NCBI GenBank assembly: GCA_023014485.1
Contig: JAJOZX010002705.1
Location: forward strand, 386,501-450,500
Source: Bathynomus jamesi
Lineage: Eukaryota; Arthropoda; Malacostraca; Isopoda; Cirolanidae
DNA length: 64,000 nt
Direction: 5' to 3'
The position numbers and the translations under genes are program-made. The notes under the pieces are model-generated. The model was not told the DNA's origin and did no database searches. It saw nothing but the letters and a program-made list of their open reading frames with translations. Positions within the stretch are counted from its first letter, which is position 1. Each line of letters opens with the position of its first letter. Shown in pieces: positions 21,652-32,638 of the stretch.

Positions 21652-21669
21652 CTCAACTCCAACTGAAGG

Positions 21670-21937
21670 CATGGCCGTAACTACCTATGAGGTCACCGAG
21701 GTCCGGACAACGGTAATTATTTCCTAAAAAAAAAAGAGACTGAACCGTTCTCCGTGTATGAAACGCATATTACCGCTTTTCTTTCGAAAAGAGGGAGCGT
21801 CGAGCGTTTTGTGTTTTGTGTTTAGTGTATAGCTTGGGTTGTGTTTGTAGATGTCATTTTGGTCTGAATTTTGCTCGCCCGCCGCGCTCGAAAAAAATCT
21901 GGACCTCACTAATTTCTAAACCCTAGTTACGGCCCTG
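21670..21937. mobile_element. hAT-type MITE inserted in PLE-A
   Basis: Right end (inverse) CAGGGCCGTAACTAGGG; left end CATGGCCGTAACTAC. Perfect 8-bp duplication ACTGAAGG (21662-21669, 21938-21945). The other PLE-A copy at 20640-20660 is the empty site. Confidence 0.85.
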
Positions 21938-21945
21938 ACTGAAGG

Positions 21946-22331
21946 TACGCCTTTCTCAACATTTGGGCTTATCAGTCCATACCAACCGTTCCCTTAGTAA
22001 CCCACCACAATCCGCAATTAGAAACCATAGTAATGATAACAACCATCCCCTTTATAAACCTCAGTTCGAAATTCTAACAAGAACCAATAACCATACAGAA
22101 TTCCGAATTTTAGAATCTTTGTACATCTATAGAAACAAACCCTCCATTAACAACAATAGTTCATCTTACAAATTACAGCTCTTTCAACTAATCAACCAAC
22201 CAACCTACTTTCATAGATATATTATACCTTCCAGTGTAACTGACATTCATACAGTTTTCTCTCCGTATCTGCCAAATATGGAGGTTGACGTAATTATTGT
22301 GTATTTACCAGATGAGGTCATTTTAATTTAA
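21946..22331 (+). pseudogene. PLE-A inverted partial copy, GIY-YIG C-terminus
   Basis: Plus strand: HLGLSVHTNRSLSN-type sequence with PQSAIRNHSNDNNHPLY, the same protein end as 20459-20600 on the other strand. The catalytic start of GIY-YIG lies before the junction and is missing here. Confidence 0.75.
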
Positions 22332-22412
22332 TTTAATATAATTTTAATGATTTTAATTCCTTTTGTATTGATGTAATTTTAATTATTTACTCTTATTTTG
22401 TTTTAAGGTTTA

Positions 22413-22455
22413 TAATTCACTGATGATGACAAAAGATTTGTCAAATCGTCTGAAG
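22413..22455 (+). ncRNA. Degenerate hammerhead-like motif, second PLE-A end
   Basis: CTGATGA at 22420-22426 and the same stem, but GAAAC has become AAATC, which should destroy the catalytic core. Confidence 0.4.
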
Positions 22456-22571
22456 TACAAAAATAAACGAAAATATTTGCTGTTGTGTTGGTCCTTCTTT
22501 TCATCTGTAAGCTCCGTTTCTCTAAGGAGAAGTCAATAGCTTTGATATTAACCCAGATATGTACATATAAA

Positions 22572-22612
22572 TAATTAGTTTTGAAAATTTCACCCTGTGA
22601 GGTCAAAGCGCC

Positions 22613-22659
<47 letters not shown>

Positions 22660-22660
22660 T
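22572..22660. repeat. 50-bp inverted-repeat partner of 23518-23568, and TA run
   Basis: AAAATTTCACCCTGTGAGGT and the adjoining AAAGCGCCTTAA are repeated inverted at 23518-23568. A TA microsatellite follows (22618-22660). Confidence 0.6.
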
Positions 22661-22739
22661 ATATATACATAACAACTAGTCCCTAATCTTACTCTGAACC
22701 CTATAACTCCCCATAACAACGGTGGAAAGTAGAAACGGT

Positions 22740-23063
22740 AGACTGTGTCGTATTCCCAAACTGAAGGCGAGACAGAACATCCTTAACCCTGAAAGAAAAT
22801 AGTTTTGTGGTGAGAGGACCAAAACTGTTTAATCAGCTGCCCAAAGACCTAAGAAACACGAAGGAAGTTGCAGTGGACATCTTCAAAAGAAGACTAGACG
22901 CCTGGCTCAGAACAATCCCCGATGAGCCGGGCGTACCTGGCTATGTGAGGTGGAGAGCACAAGAAACCAACTCACTACTTCACCAGGCCAACTCGAGAGG
23001 AGGGGCGACAAGCTTGACCTTCGCGAAATGAGAAATCATCGCGCGGAACCTTTGTAAGGTAAG

Positions 23064-23070
<7 letters not shown>
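22740..23070 (+). pseudogene. LINE-A 3' end (C-terminal tail and 3' UTR)
   Basis: Plus strand: VRGPKLFNQLPKDLRN, then FKRRLDAWLRTIPDEPG, GYVRWRAQETNSLLHQ and a stop. The 3' region with ACAAGCTTGACCTTCG and GCGCGGAACCT leads into GTGTG and a TA run at 23064-23101. Severely 5'-truncated, as is common for LINEs. Confidence 0.8.
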
Positions 23071-23105
<35 letters not shown>

Positions 23106-23209
23106 TTCAACTGCAAACAACACACAGTATAATTAACGTAAAGAACGACACTTGTATAGAAGAACGTTCCGCGCAAGATGAGGAGGGAGAACGAACAAAT
23201 GAAAAAATG

Positions 23210-23284
23210 AGGTAACCACCCGGGAATCGAACCCGGGATCTTCCGATTGCCGGTCAGATATGATAACCACTACACCATGGGCCT
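23210..23284 (-). ncRNA. tRNA-like unit, family 2, minus copy
   Basis: A box TGATGTAGTGG, B box GGTTCGATTCC, anticodon arm TCTGA/TCGGA with the same CCGGCAA loop as the array units. Confidence 0.5.
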
Positions 23285-23349
23285 CAATCAATCAATCAGG
23301 GCATTGGTTTCTGCGCGTATGTAGGAGAATTACGACTTCTGATTGATTG

Positions 23350-23424
23350 AGGCCCATGATGTAGTGGTTATCATATCTGACCGGCAATCGGAAGATCCCG
23401 GGTTCGATTCCCGGGTGGTTACCT
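23350..23424 (+). ncRNA. tRNA-like unit, family 2, plus copy
   Basis: Inverse copy of 23210-23284. Acceptor arm CCA/TGG where the array has CCG/CGG. Confidence 0.5.
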
Positions 23425-23517
23425 CATTTTTTCATTTGTTCGTTCTCCGTCCTCATCTTGCGCGGAACGTTCTTCTATACAAGCGTCGTTCTTTACGTTA
23501 TATATATATATATATAT

Positions 23518-23866
23518 TAAGGTGCTTTGACCTTACATGGTGAAATTTTCAAAACTAACTTTTTAGTTCCGACTCTCTCAATTCAGGCAATTAGTTGACC
23601 AAGAAAACGCCGTGTGCAACTTTTTTTTTTTTTTAAATCGATGAAGGTTTCAGCTAATACTGAATCCTTGCTCTATATCCTGCCAATAAAACTTATCATT
23701 ATCATCATCATCATCATCATTATTATTATACTATCTAAATAATGATTAGTATCCCAGTCGTAGTTAATGATCGGTGTAAGGACGCTGCTATCCAGGTTCC
23801 CCTCACCTACTGTGTCAGCAGTGAGTAATAGCCCCTCAAAGGATGGGTTTCATGCCTTGTAAGCAA
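23518..23866. other. Intergenic: inverted-repeat end, TCA-type microsatellite
   Basis: Starts with the 50-bp sequence shared with 22572-22622. Contains a poly-T (about 23620) and an ATC/ATT trinucleotide run (23700-23730). No gene seen. Confidence 0.5.
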
Positions 23867-25700
23867 TCATTGTCGCCTGGTTCGCGTCACCAGGTTCCTC
23901 TTAATGGCCTTGGGGAAAGTGTATAGATGATCTTCAACAATCTGCAGGAGGTGCTGTTTTTACTCCTCATTCCTGGTAAGTGAAGAGTTAAATTCTTGGA
24001 TAAGGGCAACTCCTCTCTCCGCTAAGTTATTCACGGGTCTAATATTGAAAACTGCCCTCTGTGTAACCTGAAAGTTGGTGTCGTCTGTCCAGCTGGTAGG
24101 ATCCTTCTGGAGGAAAGAGGAAGGCACACCGAGAACGTCAAACAGATCTTTGATGTTAGAAAGTCTTCTACTTTTTTCCAGTAGCACCAGCACTCGGCGG
24201 GGTGGATCCTCCGAGTCTTCTTTCGTGTTCAATGCTTCCACCATTCTCCTTTTGGTGTCCAGCGACAGGCTAGAATCAAAGGTAGCCAAACGCTCATTTA
24301 GGTACTGCGGCTGCTCCGATTGTTGAATCTTCGTACTGATGAAAGTCTTGTAGGAGATGCAAGTCATTCGTCGTAGCTAAAGCAGGGAGAGGGCACTGAA
24401 TTCATGCTTTAACGTAGAGCTTGCAGATGAACATGTTTACGTCACGTAGGTGTCCCCACATTGCGTGTTGAAAAGAAGGCGCAGGAGACCTCCATGTAGA
24501 AGGTCTGTGGGACTGATGAACTGCTCTCGAAACATCCACATTTTCAAAGAGTACGAAGCCCTTGCCATCCAGCGTACGCGGTGAACTGCTCCTGGTGTAC
24601 GAAACCGGTGACCGTAAGGAAGTACAGTACCGAGAAAGAGGATGACAAGTTCCAGGAACTCCTTGTAGTCATCCCTCGGCAAGTGCTTCTGAAGGTCACT
24701 CTATACGAACTGTATGATCTATTCTTTCCAGTCCAGAATAGGGAGGTGGTCTACCTGCTTGCGGCCAATTAGGTCTGGCATCATTTTCCCGTCCCATAGC
24801 AAGAGAAGGGGAACGTCAGGGGAGAAAGAACACCGAATTTCTTCCGCAAGAGCCCGTCGGTGTCTGATCTGATCCTCTGAGTCTTATGGTGCTTGGACTC
24901 ACAGAAAGCTCAATCCCAGCTCAACTCTCAACTGCTGCCCGAAGGGGACCAGGATATGTACTGTCTTTCCGTCGATAGTCCGTCTAGGTCCGGTCTAGGG
25001 TAAATGCCACCTCCAGAGAAATGGCAACTTTGCCTTTCCTTCGCTTGGGAGATGGAGGCGAGGTTTTAGCAACAACAGGGCATTCATCCTCCATCTCTTC
25101 AGCGCTGGTGAAGCTGCTGCTACTAAAGGATTCCAGATAAACAGTCTCCTCGGCTTCTTCTGTCTCCTTTTCGGTCCTGTCTCGTCTTGTAGCCTCGCTT
25201 TCAGCTCGGGCCGCTTGCCGTTCCTCCCTCCATGCCAGCTGCTTGTCTACCCCCACCATCACTCCTCGGCGTCCCGCCTCCCGTTGCGCTACCAGGGTCT
25301 TTGTCCTCTTGAATTTTTATTAGACTCAGAGCTTGTTGGTGAGCGACGTCGAAGAGGTTGGAGAGCTCGGTTTGGAACTCCTCTCGTCGTTTGATGGCCG
25401 AGGCTGATTTCTGGCTGATGCTCTTCTTAAGTCCTTTTCACTTGGAGTTGAGTTTCCCAAGCTTCTTGATGATGTCTCGCGCGTAAGACGTGGGAATCTT
25501 CGCTTTTTCCTAAATGTTCAGGATCTCGCGTGTCGTTATGGCAATGTTTTTCTTGAGCAATTTCTTCTCCTCACTGTGGAGATGAAAGAAAAGGGAAAGG
25601 CTTTGGTCTTTTGAGGAAGCTTGTTTCTCGAGAGTTTCGAGTTTGGCTGTCCCATAAGCCACAGTTCAGTTTGTGATCGTGTAATTAATGCTTTCGCCAT
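23867..25700 (-). pseudogene. Family A protein copy 2
   Basis: Minus strand, longer than copy 1. In order: MAKALITRS; SEEKKLLKKNIAITTREI and EKAKIPT; a basic stretch, then FQTELSNLFDVAHQQALSLI; GVMVGVDKQLAWREERQAA with a Glu/Arg-rich coil and SSSSFTSAEE (24984-25262); PSPKRRKGKVAISLEVAF and TLDRT; LLLLWDGKMMPDL (about 24790); RDDYKEFLELVILFLG, PGAVHRVRWMARASYSLKMW (24437-24682); then NERLATFDSSLSL, PVNNLAERGVALIQEFNSSL (23960-24367); and KQHLLQIVEDHLYTFP after one in-frame stop. The segment between WDGK and DDYKEF is deleted. The WDGK Asp and later acidic residues could be catalytic, but that is a guess. Confidence 0.6.
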
Positions 25701-26140
25701 CTTACTAATATTTGTGCGGGCGAAGAACTTTGTTGCTTATGGCCGGCCAAACCACTAGCCTCATTTGGATGAGACTTAGGGGATACGAATATCTGAGGCT
25801 GGGAAGAACATAGGCTATGTGGCGTCGGCCTCCGAGGTCATCTGAGGCCGCTGGAGGCATCTGTATTCCGGATTGGTCGAAAAATAGTGACAGCATAGAC
25901 ACGACATAAAATGGGTGGAGCTCTAGCGTGTGCTTTTCACGCGATGCATTTACAATTCAGCAAACAAAATTTAAATTTTTGTTAATTAGACAAAAATTTG
26001 AATTTTTTTAAATCTACATATATATACAGTATATATGCTGTCTGTCTATCTGTCTGTCTGTGTCACTCTAAAACACTGAAACGGCTCCTCGAGAGGAAAA
26101 ATTATTAGGTAAAAATTGCTTAAAATTAATCGAAACCTAC
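25701..26140. other. Intergenic sequence
   Basis: No supported gene. Short TA string near 26020 and a CTGT-type repeat at 26040-26065. Confidence 0.5.
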
Positions 26141-26325
26141 TGGAAAATTATTGAATGCCCGGTTAGGTCACCTGTAAGCCCTTGACGATTGGTTAGGTTA
26201 AGTCGTGATATTTTCGTTAAAACTAACGAAAATATGATGACTTAACCTAACCAATCGTCAAGGGCGTACAGTTGACCTAACTGGGCATTCAGTTAATCTA
26301 ATCGGGCATTCAGTTTACCTAACCT

Positions 26326-26372
<47 letters not shown>

Positions 26373-26711
26373 ACCACAGTAAAATTATTGAATACCCGGT
26401 TAGGTTAATTGAATGCTCGGTTAGGTCAAATGTACGCCCTTGACGATTGGTTAGGTTAAGTCGTGATATTTTCGCTAACCGGGCACTCAGTTGACTTAAC
26501 CGGACATTCATTTAACTTAACCAGTTGGTTAATTTTTACAGTCACGTCTCATTCTAAAGTTGCTTAAAATTAATCGAAACCTACGCGAAAATTGTTAAAT
26601 GCCCGGTTAGGTTAATTGAATAGTACGGCGGGATATTTTTTCTACCCGCACGAAGGGCGGGTTCTCTGCAAGCGTTCAACTTCTACCCGAGCAACGCCGG
26701 GTCGCTCCGCT
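26141..26711. repeat. Palindromic repeats with GCCCGGTTAGG units
   Basis: Two copies of the palindrome core (CTTGACGATTGGTTAGGTTA at about 26182 and 26439; the first with its inverse at about 26245). Around them are tandem units of about 20 bp (ATGCCCGGTTAGGTTAATTG) and a TA run (26328-26369). The right end GACCCGGCGTTGC (inverse) matches the ends of 29534-29949. Confidence 0.7.
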
Positions 26712-27554
26712 AGTTATTTATAACTTGAAAAGTGAAAAGTAAAGAACGTCACGCCACAAAACACGAAAGAATCAAAACACGTTGTGCACTATCAAAATGG
26801 CGCTGCTCATCTGTAAGCAAAGCTCTCTCTGCTGACCACCTGGTGGCTGAAACGCGTACTAACGTATTTCCGTTAGTCCATCAGGATATTCCTCAATAAG
26901 ACCTAATAGGTAGTAAATGGTGAATGTTTAGTGCGCTTGCGCAACCCCTAAATACTGTCAGATCAAAAAGAAATTACGCACGAATTATTTAGTTCCGAAA
27001 TGGAACAAAATGGCAGGACCGGCGACTTGAATTTCAAAAGTTCCTTTTTTTCAAAGTATGTACTCTAAATTTATGTATATAATAATAATAATAAAATTTT
27101 GCTCATTTATAGAAAATAATTGTGCAACTCAGTAAGAAGTCACGATTGCCGAAATTTTGTGACTATTTGAACGACGACATTCGGATTATAATCTCTCTAT
27201 CTTCGTTTAATGGCATGAAAAATGGGATGACAAATGCTTGGTGAAATGAGGTGAAAACATTAGACGATCCCATCTCTTCCAAGGGTGATGACTTTTTTAT
27301 GTCTTCCTCGCGACATGTCTGCGCCCATTTATGCATGATGGCAGTTTTTCCTCGAATCAGAATTTCGATGGTTTTCGCGCTTTTAAGGATCTATACTTTC
27401 CTCACCAAGAATCAACGACGCCTCGTACGCCTGGTTGAGCCCGGGCAATTTTTGTCTGAGTTACGTGCGGCTTCTTCCCCTGTTTTCATTTCCGTAGTTC
27501 CTCTCTGTCTCATCGTATCTTTCTTGCATAAGTTCCCTTAGTTACGTTGTTAGG

Positions 27555-27555
<1 letters not shown>
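26712..27555. other. Intergenic sequence
   Basis: No supported gene. An open frame at 27251-27541 lacks recognisable motifs and I do not call it. Confidence 0.4.
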
Positions 27556-27589
<34 letters not shown>

Positions 27590-27976
27590 TTGGCTACCCT
27601 ACAAAACCACGACATTTTCACATAATTTTACATCCAATTCTGTATCACAACATTTACCCACTGCATAAAACCTAATAAATTTAACCAAAAATAGCTAGCC
27701 TAGTGTAACCTAACCTAAATCTAGCCTAACTTTAGTTATACCCCCTTTTTGCATGATAAAAGATAGCATTTGTAAAGATAAGCCATCGCACGTTCGCGAT
27801 GGGCTCTGTGTATCCTAAAGATTGTCGCGATTCCGTAGGGAAGACAAGAACACACACACACACACACACACACAACACACACACACACACAAACTAGAAT
27901 TATAATGTTTATTCACCGAGGGTCAAGTCACGCAAGGAGAATTATTATACACTTCATTGAATTCATTGATTTACTG

Positions 27977-28060
<84 letters not shown>
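27556..28060. repeat. CA, TA and GA microsatellites
   Basis: CA runs at 27556-27587 and 27850-27893; TA then GA at 27978-28060. Between them are TTAGG-like complements (CCTAACCTAA). Confidence 0.9.
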
Positions 28061-28061
<1 letters not shown>

Positions 28062-28929
28062 ATAAATACTGTATTTACAAGGAAAGACGAATGAAAACTT
28101 TGAACAAATGATAATAAAAGCTTGTAGTGAATACTCTTATTTTAGTTTCAAGATAAATGTTAATTTTACCGTCTTGAATTTCCGAATAGCTATAAATTCA
28201 TTTTAAATTAGTTACCCATCATAATTCAATTGTAAACCACATTAATACTAATTTTATGTATACTGTATTATTTTATTGTATGTAAACATAACTAATTATA
28301 TATCACAATTGTCAGTTAATTATTTATATTCAAATAATTATTTTAATCTAATACCATGTCCATTTTGCAAATAAATAATAGAAATCCAAGGGTTATATTT
28401 TCCATCCTTGGTACTGTCGCAGTTTCGCCTAACGGACTCAATACGGCTAGTGAGATAATCACTGGTTGGCACTTAACCAGCGGCAGTGCTTATGGCTACA
28501 TCATCCAGGTTAACCTATACCGGATAGATGCGCTACGGTCCCAAGCCGTAGCTTGCCTAGGCCCAACGACGACGACGACGAAAACCAACAAGCTTATTAC
28601 CTTATGCTTTGGGGATATTTCCATCAACTGTTCTAAACGAAACGATCCTAAATAAGAAACTTGAATGAAATATTCTATTCAATATTAATCCATTTGACTA
28701 ATAACAGTTATATATACTTTGTGTACAAACAGACGTTCTATTCATCTTCTTTAATAAGACCTCGGACTTTTATAATTATTAAGAAAGGTCAATAAAAGAT
28801 ATTTTATGATTAACGATATTTTTTTTCCCAACCTTTACGTGTAAAATATGAGTTCTTATTAGAAGGTATTTATGTTAGGTCAACTATTTTAAGTATTATG
28901 GGAAGCTTACGGTATATATATAGAAAGAG

Positions 28930-28964
<35 letters not shown>

Positions 28965-29533
28965 GAGAGAGAGAGGTGCACAATAATTGTAATTTAATTT
29001 TAATACAGAAACTGAAGTAAAATGTGCGGCACAGAGCTGGTTTCGTCCACGTGTCACACGGCCACCACACCATCCAGGAAACAAAAACAAATTAATTTCT
29101 AGCTCTTGAACTTATCTTGTTTTAGCGCATGTCTAATTAGAAATGCACTAGTTAATAAACAATGACTAATTAATAAACATTATTACTTAATGAAACCCTA
29201 GTTAATAAAAATGACTAGTTAATAAGGATTACTAGTGTATTTCTGACTAAGTACATGACAAAAGGAAATTCTGGGACGTAACCCAGTGACGCAGTGACGA
29301 AACCGCCTCTGTACTCAACATTTTTACTTCAGTCTCCGTATATAGGTACTGTCGGGGTCAGTGTCGGAACACCGCTTCTCGTCGATTGGCAGAGTTCAGC
29401 GACATTGGATTTGGGGAGTAGTTGGGTGGAAGACCGTCCTCTGCGTCTAGATTATGTAGCGACCCTTGGTTCGGATCTGTGTAAAGCTGTTGGTCTATTC
29501 CGCCATATTCAGTCTCGGCATTATTTATATTCT
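28061..29533. other. Intergenic; GA microsatellite and a possible LINE/SINE 3' tail
   Basis: Mostly AT-rich. At 28405-28580 a GC-richer block ends in an ACG run, which resembles a retroposon tail, but I cannot assign it. GA microsatellite at 28920-28975. An open frame at 29294-29569 has no recognised motif. Confidence 0.4.
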
Positions 29534-29949
29534 AACGGAGCGACCCGGCGTTGCCGGGGTGGATGTTGAACGCTATGTGTGTGTATATATATATATGTAT
29601 ATGCCCGGTTAGGTAAACTGAATGCCCGGTTAGATTAATTGAATGCCCGGTTAAGTCAACTGAATGCCCGATTAGATTAACTGAATACCCGGGTAGGTTA
29701 ATTGAATGCCCGGTTAGGTTAATTGTACGCCTTTGACGATTGGTTAAGTTAAGTCGTGATATTTTCGTTAGCTTTAACGAAAATATCACGACTTAACCTA
29801 ACCAATTGTCAAGGGCATAAAATTAACATAACCTGGCATTCAATTAACCTACCCGGGCATTCAGTTTACCTAACCGGGCATATATATATATATATAATAT
29901 ATATATAGCGTTCAACATCCACCCCGGCAACGCCGGGTCGCTCCGCTAG
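29534..29949. mobile_element. MITE with about 45-bp termini and palindromic core
   Basis: Ends GGAGCGACCCGGCGTTGCCG plus GGGTGGATGTTGAACG, inverted at both sides. The interior holds five to six TTGAATGCCCGGTTAGG units per side, the palindrome core CTTAACCTAACCAATTGTC and two TA runs. No coding capacity. The target duplication is unclear. Confidence 0.7.
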
Positions 29950-30248
29950 TTTTAATTATATGTGAAGTTCAAGATTTTCATGACTGTGTTCTTTTCTATA
30001 GTTTTATTGACCAAATAATTAGTCATGAAAATCTTAAGATTCAGAAATCTTGACACAAGGTGAAGCTAAAAATTTTCACGGCTGCGTTCTTTTCTGTAGT
30101 TTAATGGCGGTGCTGGGGCCTTCGGGCCCAGTAATTTTAATTATTTAATTTATTAACACCCAGGTGCACAACCTGGGCACCTAATCAATATGTGTGTGAA
30201 GTTTCATGTTTGTAACTGCTTCCATTTTGGAGTTATGGCTGGAACAGA

Positions 30249-30286
<38 letters not shown>

Positions 30287-30310
30287 CTTTTATTATTAGT
30301 ATAGATAGAT
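29950..30310. repeat. Diverged tandem duplication and CA microsatellite
   Basis: GTTCTTTTCTATAGTTTTA (about 29987) recurs as GTTCTTTTCTGTAGTTTAA (about 30087). CA run at 30249-30283. Confidence 0.6.
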
Positions 30311-30470
30311 ATATACCTTGTAACCTGGTAGTAGTTCTGTGCGTCGGTCTCTCTTCACACGAAGGTCAAGCTAATGGCCACACCTCCACGCCTGGCTCTG
30401 TGAAGTAGCGAGTTGCTCTCTTGCGATCTCATCGCACATAGCCATTGCATACACAGGTAAATATGCAGTT
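30311..30470 (-). pseudogene. LINE-A 3' end fragment
   Basis: Minus strand: GGCTATGTGCGATGAGATCG, CAACTCGCTACTTCAC, then the 3' signature TAGCTTGACCTTCGTGTGAA and ACGCACAGAAC, leading into TATATATCTA. Only the tail is present. Confidence 0.65.
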
Positions 30471-30941
30471 TCATGGCTCCACGAATACCGATATTTTAAT
30501 CATAAAAACCATAAATATGTATATTTGGAGACTGTCTGAAGACCATGGCATCGGTAAAGTTTTTGTAAAACCCCGTAAAGTATTTTTTTTATTAATATTT
30601 TAAATACGAACTAATACTAGCGATTCTGGCAACTTGATAATCATTGTCCAGGTTGTTGCCGTCTAGGATGGACGTGTGTACCAGTTGCTCCGTGAGTGAA
30701 TTGTCGTTAACGTGAGAAGATTGTGTTGAATTTAGCCAGAAACACAGATTATTGTTGGGTTAGGTTAGTTTCGTTAGGTTCGATCAATTTCTGGTTCATT
30801 TTCAGGGCTCCATCTAAATTTCTTTCCCAAAGTCGCGGAAAAATACAAAACACTCGTCTGCAACGTAAACAATAGTGTTTTGTATTCCTCCGCGACTGCG
30901 GGGAAAATATCATATTTAGATGAAGTCGTGAAACTGCATCT

Positions 30942-30945
<4 letters not shown>
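30471..30945. other. Intergenic sequence
   Basis: No gene seen. Contains GGGTTAGGTTAG near 30757 and an inverted pair near 30830-30900 (ATTTCTTTCCC.. / GGGGAAAATATC region, AATACAAAACACT inverted). Confidence 0.4.

Positions 30946-30947
<2 letters not shown>

Positions 30948-31008
<61 letters not shown>
30948..31008. repeat. CA/TA microsatellite
   Basis: CA run then TA run, ending at the target site of the maT element. Confidence 0.95.
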
Positions 31009-31011
<3 letters not shown>

Positions 31012-32638
31012 GGTGGCCCAAAAAAAACCGCCTTGAGATTTGAACATCAATAACTTCAAAAATATGCACAGGACAGTTCCAAAATTTACAAAACTTTTAC
31101 CTCAATCTATTGGTAAGCCATCATAAAAATTCCAGACCTTTATATAAAATACTTTTTCCACAGCTGAGGGAACAATGAGGTATGGTGAAAAAAACGAATA
31201 TCATAAATCCTAAATGTGTATAGCTGTACCTGGCAACTATTCCAAGACTTGTAGTAGTTTCCTTAGCCTATGGATAATCTGTTAGTCTCTGAAAAGCGTC
31301 AGATGATATAGGCTGCGCCCATCTTAAATACTGTTTTTTAAACTTACCCTTCAAATTATGGTTCTAACTAAAGGTGAAAAAGCGTTGATTGAAAAGTGTT
31401 TCTTGGAAAAAAGATGGACTGGGGCAAGAATTTTGAGGGAATTTCCAGGAATAACTTGTAATGTTACGTCTGTGAATATAATAATTAAAAAACCTAAAGC
31501 AACCGGTTCGACGGCACGGAAGCGTGGAAGTGGTCGGCCTAAAACAATTTACACTCAAGGCAATACAATATAGCAATGATCGAAATGATGAGCCTATCTC
31601 AAAAGGATCGACCTGCTCTCAAAGGAAAATTGCAAGAAATTTAGGTATCAGTCGAAGTTCCATACAAAGAATGCAGAGAACGGTAGGACTTAAAGCATTT
31701 AAGAGGATCCGTGTTTCAAGACGTGACAGCAATGTAAGAGCTAAAAGAAAAATTCGTTGTAGAAAATTACTTGATAGATTTTCGTCTAATGATGTTAAAA
31801 AAATAGTTTTTACAGATGAAAAAGATTTCACCATCGAGATTGCTCGAAACTCCCGGAACGATGTTGTTTATGGTCGGCGTAAGAAAGACATTCCTCCATC
31901 GAGACTTTACCACCAGACAAGTCGGTTTTCCAAAAAAATCATGGTATTAGCAGGTGTATCGTGGAATAGAAAAACGAAAATTCATTTCATTTCAGAAAAT
32001 AAAAAAATAAATTCAGAAACTTATGTAAATCTCTTAAAGGAGAATCTTTTGTCTGATTGTCGGCGTCTGTATTATGTAAACGATTTCATACTCCAACAAG
32101 ATGGTACTACAGCTCATACTAGCAAGTTCACACAGGATTATCTACGACAGAATGTAGTCAACGTCATTGGAAAAAACGACTGGCTCCCGCAATTACCTGA
32201 TTGCAATCCCATGGATTATTGCATATGGAACACTCTAACACAGAAGATTATGAAGGCCAAACAGAAAAGTTTACAGAAATGCAATTAGAGGAAAAAATAC
32301 TCGAATGTTGGGACAAAATAACATTAACAGAAATCAGAAAATGTATCATGTCGTGGAAAAAAAGGTTAAGATTAATTTGTAAGCAGGACGGCGGACATAT
32401 TGATCATATTTGTTGATAAGATGTGAATAATAAAATTTTTTCAGTTTATGATATTCGTGTTTTTCACCATACCTCATTGTTCCCTCAGCTGTGGAAAAAG
32501 TATTTTATGTAGAGGTCTGAAATTTCTAAGATGGCTTACCAATAGATTGAGGTAAAAGTTATGTAAATTTTGGAAGCGTAAACTGAATATTTTTGAAGTT
32601 ATTGATGTGCAAATCTCAAGGCAGTTTTTTGGGCCACC

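Larger units (their letters stand above)
20086..22505 (-). mobile_element. Penelope-like element PLE-A with inverted partial copy
   Basis: A 5'-truncated minus-strand element (21651 down to 20086, RT remnant plus GIY-YIG) abuts an inverted copy of its own 3' part (21652-22505, plus strand). Both outer ends therefore carry the same sequence in inverse orientation (GAAAAGAAGGACCAACACAA). The left end adjoins a TA microsatellite (20046-20085). A hAT-type MITE (21670-21937) sits in the inverted copy. Confidence 0.85.
23138..23497. repeat. Palindrome of two tRNA-like units
   Basis: Two inverted arms (about 23138-23293 and 23335-23497) around a 40-bp centre containing AGGGCATTGGTTTCTG and ATGTAGGAGAATT. 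Those centre strings also occur in the 12.8-14.5 kb array, so this is a diverged member of the same family. Confidence 0.8.

Noticed and set aside
24984..25262. Independent small coiled-coil gene
   Set aside because: It is in line with, and part of, the family A copy on the same strand.
27251..27541. Protein-coding gene of 96 codons
   Set aside because: No motif, no splice signals and no related copy in the window.
29294..29569. Protein-coding gene of 91 codons
   Set aside because: Runs into the MITE end at 29534 and shows no recognisable domain.
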